Shown here one piece after another: positions 63,032 to 64,000 of a stretch of DNA of 64,000 bases (within the stretch, counting starts at the first letter, position 1; every line of letters begins with the position of its first letter). The stretch is from positions 434,001 through 498,000 of the forward strand of contig JAIEMP010000004.1 of the NCBI GenBank assembly GCA_019752045.1, read 5' to 3'. The notes below the pieces were generated by a model. It worked only from the letters and a program-made list of their open reading frames with translations. It did no database searches and had not been told where the DNA came from. The DNA is from Chitinophagaceae bacterium. Its GTDB lineage: Bacteria; Bacteroidota; Bacteroidia; Chitinophagales; Chitinophagaceae. Made by a program: the position numbers and the translations under genes.

Positions 63032-63205
63032 TTACGATTCCTGCCGCTGCATATAAAACTGCCAGGCAATCAGCAGAAACCCTGCGCCTGTAACAACAGG
63101 CGGCCATAATACTTTAATAGCAGAAACAAAACCAAGGTACAGCATTACAAACGCAAGCACAGAAAGTAAGAGCGAAGCAATCAGTAAACGTTGTTTCTTT
63201 TCCAT
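63032..63205 (-). CDS. small two-helix membrane protein (57 residues)
   Basis: Reading the minus strand from ATG at 63203-63205 to TAA at 63032-63034 gives 57 residues beginning MEKKQRLLIASLLLSVLAF and ending FYMQRQES. It holds two hydrophobic helices (about 7-29 and 35-51) joined by KVLWPP, with a basic start and polar tail. Its start is 17 bases after the stop of the M14-like peptidase gene, so it is probably the last gene of that operon. I do not recognise a family; small inner-membrane proteins of this shape are often uncharacterised. Hydropathy, position and codon use favour a real gene. Confidence 0.65.
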   Translation of the reverse strand: MEKKQRLLIASLLLSVLAFVMLYLGFVSAIKVLWPPVVTGAGFLLIAWQFYMQRQES

Positions 63206-63222
63206 TACTGCAGGTTTAATTG

Positions 63223-64000
63223 TTAACGAAGCATATACAACTCATTAAATAAGAATTTAAATGTACCATGTGTTTGCGAACGGAAACTGATCTCCGGTCC
63301 AAATGCATACAATTTACCGGAACCAACTTTTGCAACAAAAGCAGCAACATTGTCCTGCAAATATTCCTGTCCCCATGCCCAGCCGCTGCGTAATGTTTTA
63401 TCGCTGCCATACCATGCAAGAGGAGTTACTTCTGCTTTTGCAATTGCATCGGGCGAAAGTTTAAACACCGGGCTTTGTGCAAAAAACACATCCGCTTCTT
63501 TGCCCATGCCCCATGCAGCAGGTTGTGTTACATCTATTTTTACACGCATCACACTTCCGGGGATATAAAATTTTTCACCGGGCAGGTTACGTTCTTTACC
63601 ATTAAAAATTTCAACCAATGCATTTTTTACAGGTAGTTTAAAATGATAAGCCAGATTGGTGCTGCTGCCAATGGTAACAATGCTGCCACCAGCTTCTGCA
63701 AATAATTTTAATTCAACAATTGATGTATCGGCTGTAATACGTCCCAATGTTTTTCTGTATTCAGCAGGAATATCTTCGGCTCTTGGTCCTCTGAAACCGC
63801 TTCTGCCTGCTGTAACGGGAGGAATACCTTCGCTTACAAACAGAATTACATCATATTTGTCACGAAGATTTCCTGCATCAATATCCTGCGCATAAATCAC
63901 TGAATAATTAAAATGATGTTGTTCAAAGATCCAGCGCATCCAGCCCGATGGCATTGAACCGCCATACACATCATACAAACCAATACGAACTGCTGATGCT
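63223..64000 (-). CDS. M14-like zinc carboxypeptidase, C-terminal part
   Basis: This is the 3' part of a gene entering from beyond the right edge; the frame stays open to the end (VRIGLYDVYGGSMPSGWMRW), so the in-frame TTG at 63978 is not a start. About 259 residues are visible. They match what I recall as the C-terminal domain of large Bacteroidota M14-family peptidases: LLEQ-type FEQHHFNYSVIYAQDIDAGNLRDKYDVILF, then a GPEISFRSQTHGTFKFLFNELY end. The catalytic zinc domain lies outside the window, so activity cannot be judged. It precedes the 57-residue membrane protein gene. Confidence 0.7.
   Translation of the reverse strand, partial: ASAVRIGLYDVYGGSMPSGWMRWIFEQHHFNYSVIYAQDIDAGNLRDKYDVILFVSEGIPPVTAGRSGFRGPRAEDIPAEYRKTLGRITADTSIVELKLFAEAGGSIVTIGSSTNLAYHFKLPVKNALVEIFNGKERNLPGEKFYIPGSVMRVKIDVTQPAAWGMGKEADVFFAQSPVFKLSPDAIAKAEVTPLAWYGSDKTLRSGWAWGQEYLQDNVAAFVAKVGSGKLYAFGPEISFRSQTHGTFKFLFNELYMLR

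Noticed and set aside
1-64000. CRISPR arrays, tRNA/rRNA genes, IS elements, phage genes and toxin-antitoxin pairs
   Set aside because: No regularly spaced repeats, no cloverleaf-like or rRNA-like sequence, no transposase, integrase or phage structural motif was seen in any frame by eye; a tRNA scan would be decisive for RNA genes.

Overview
This window looks like chromosomal DNA of a Bacteroidota bacterium, most likely a member of the Chitinophagaceae. The evidence is a SusC/SusD pair, a PorP/SprF protein next to a T9SS type B secreted protein, TAnnTTTG-type promoter boxes, few Shine-Dalgarno sites and moderately AT-rich DNA. The family assignment is inference from protein style; no rRNA or tRNA gene was seen to confirm it.

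Layout. 1-4214: the end of the nuo (complex I) operon (nuoM 3' part, nuoN), a MacB/FtsX-type permease and a secreted alpha/beta hydrolase-like protein. 4615-10286: a large SPFH/flotillin-like protein, two small minus-strand surface/secreted proteins in a segment bounded by repeated terminator cassettes, and a big zinc metalloprotease. 10606-14298: an ExbB-ExbD-ExbD-TonB energy-transduction operon plus a third ExbD. 14331-15710: mnmE. 15715-29615: a polysaccharide utilisation locus (PUL). A split sensor kinase and AraC-type response regulator on the minus strand diverge from susC, susD, a clan GH-A hydrolase, two GH43 enzymes and an aldose epimerase on the plus strand. An arabinose-containing plant glycan is the likely target (inference). 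The TonB/Exb system would energise the SusC transporter.

29807-43492: a dense signal-transduction island. It starts with a decayed PAS histidine kinase carrying three lesions, followed by four multi-PAS kinases, three of which begin with a receiver-like domain. Their phosphoacceptor position is Cys-like, Asp or Glu in the three genes. A NarL-type regulator and a single-domain receiver follow. 43446-46191 (minus): a remnant of what looks like a CHASE2-type membrane protein gene, a small secreted protein and a secreted caspase-like (C14) protein with DUF4384.

46335-64000: mostly conserved or housekeeping genes. These are a family 2 glycosyltransferase, recG (with no usual start codon for its conserved N-terminus), a T9SS type B PKD protein with PorP/SprF, a GlcD-type oxidoreductase, a beta-barrel protein, a LOG protein, a Na+/solute symporter, an O-methyltransferase, a glucosaminidase-LysM protein, hpt, a VWA protein, a 57-residue membrane protein and the 3' part of an M14-like peptidase gene running off the window.

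I found no CRISPR array, insertion sequence, phage gene or RNA gene. The points most worth a second look are the receiver series with natural D-to-E and D-to-C changes, the kinase pseudogene, the repeat-bounded insertion at 6.5-7.7 kb, the split PUL regulator, the recG start and the palindromic sites upstream of the metalloprotease and of the kinases. No wholly new system is proven here; the kinase island is the best candidate for unusual biology.
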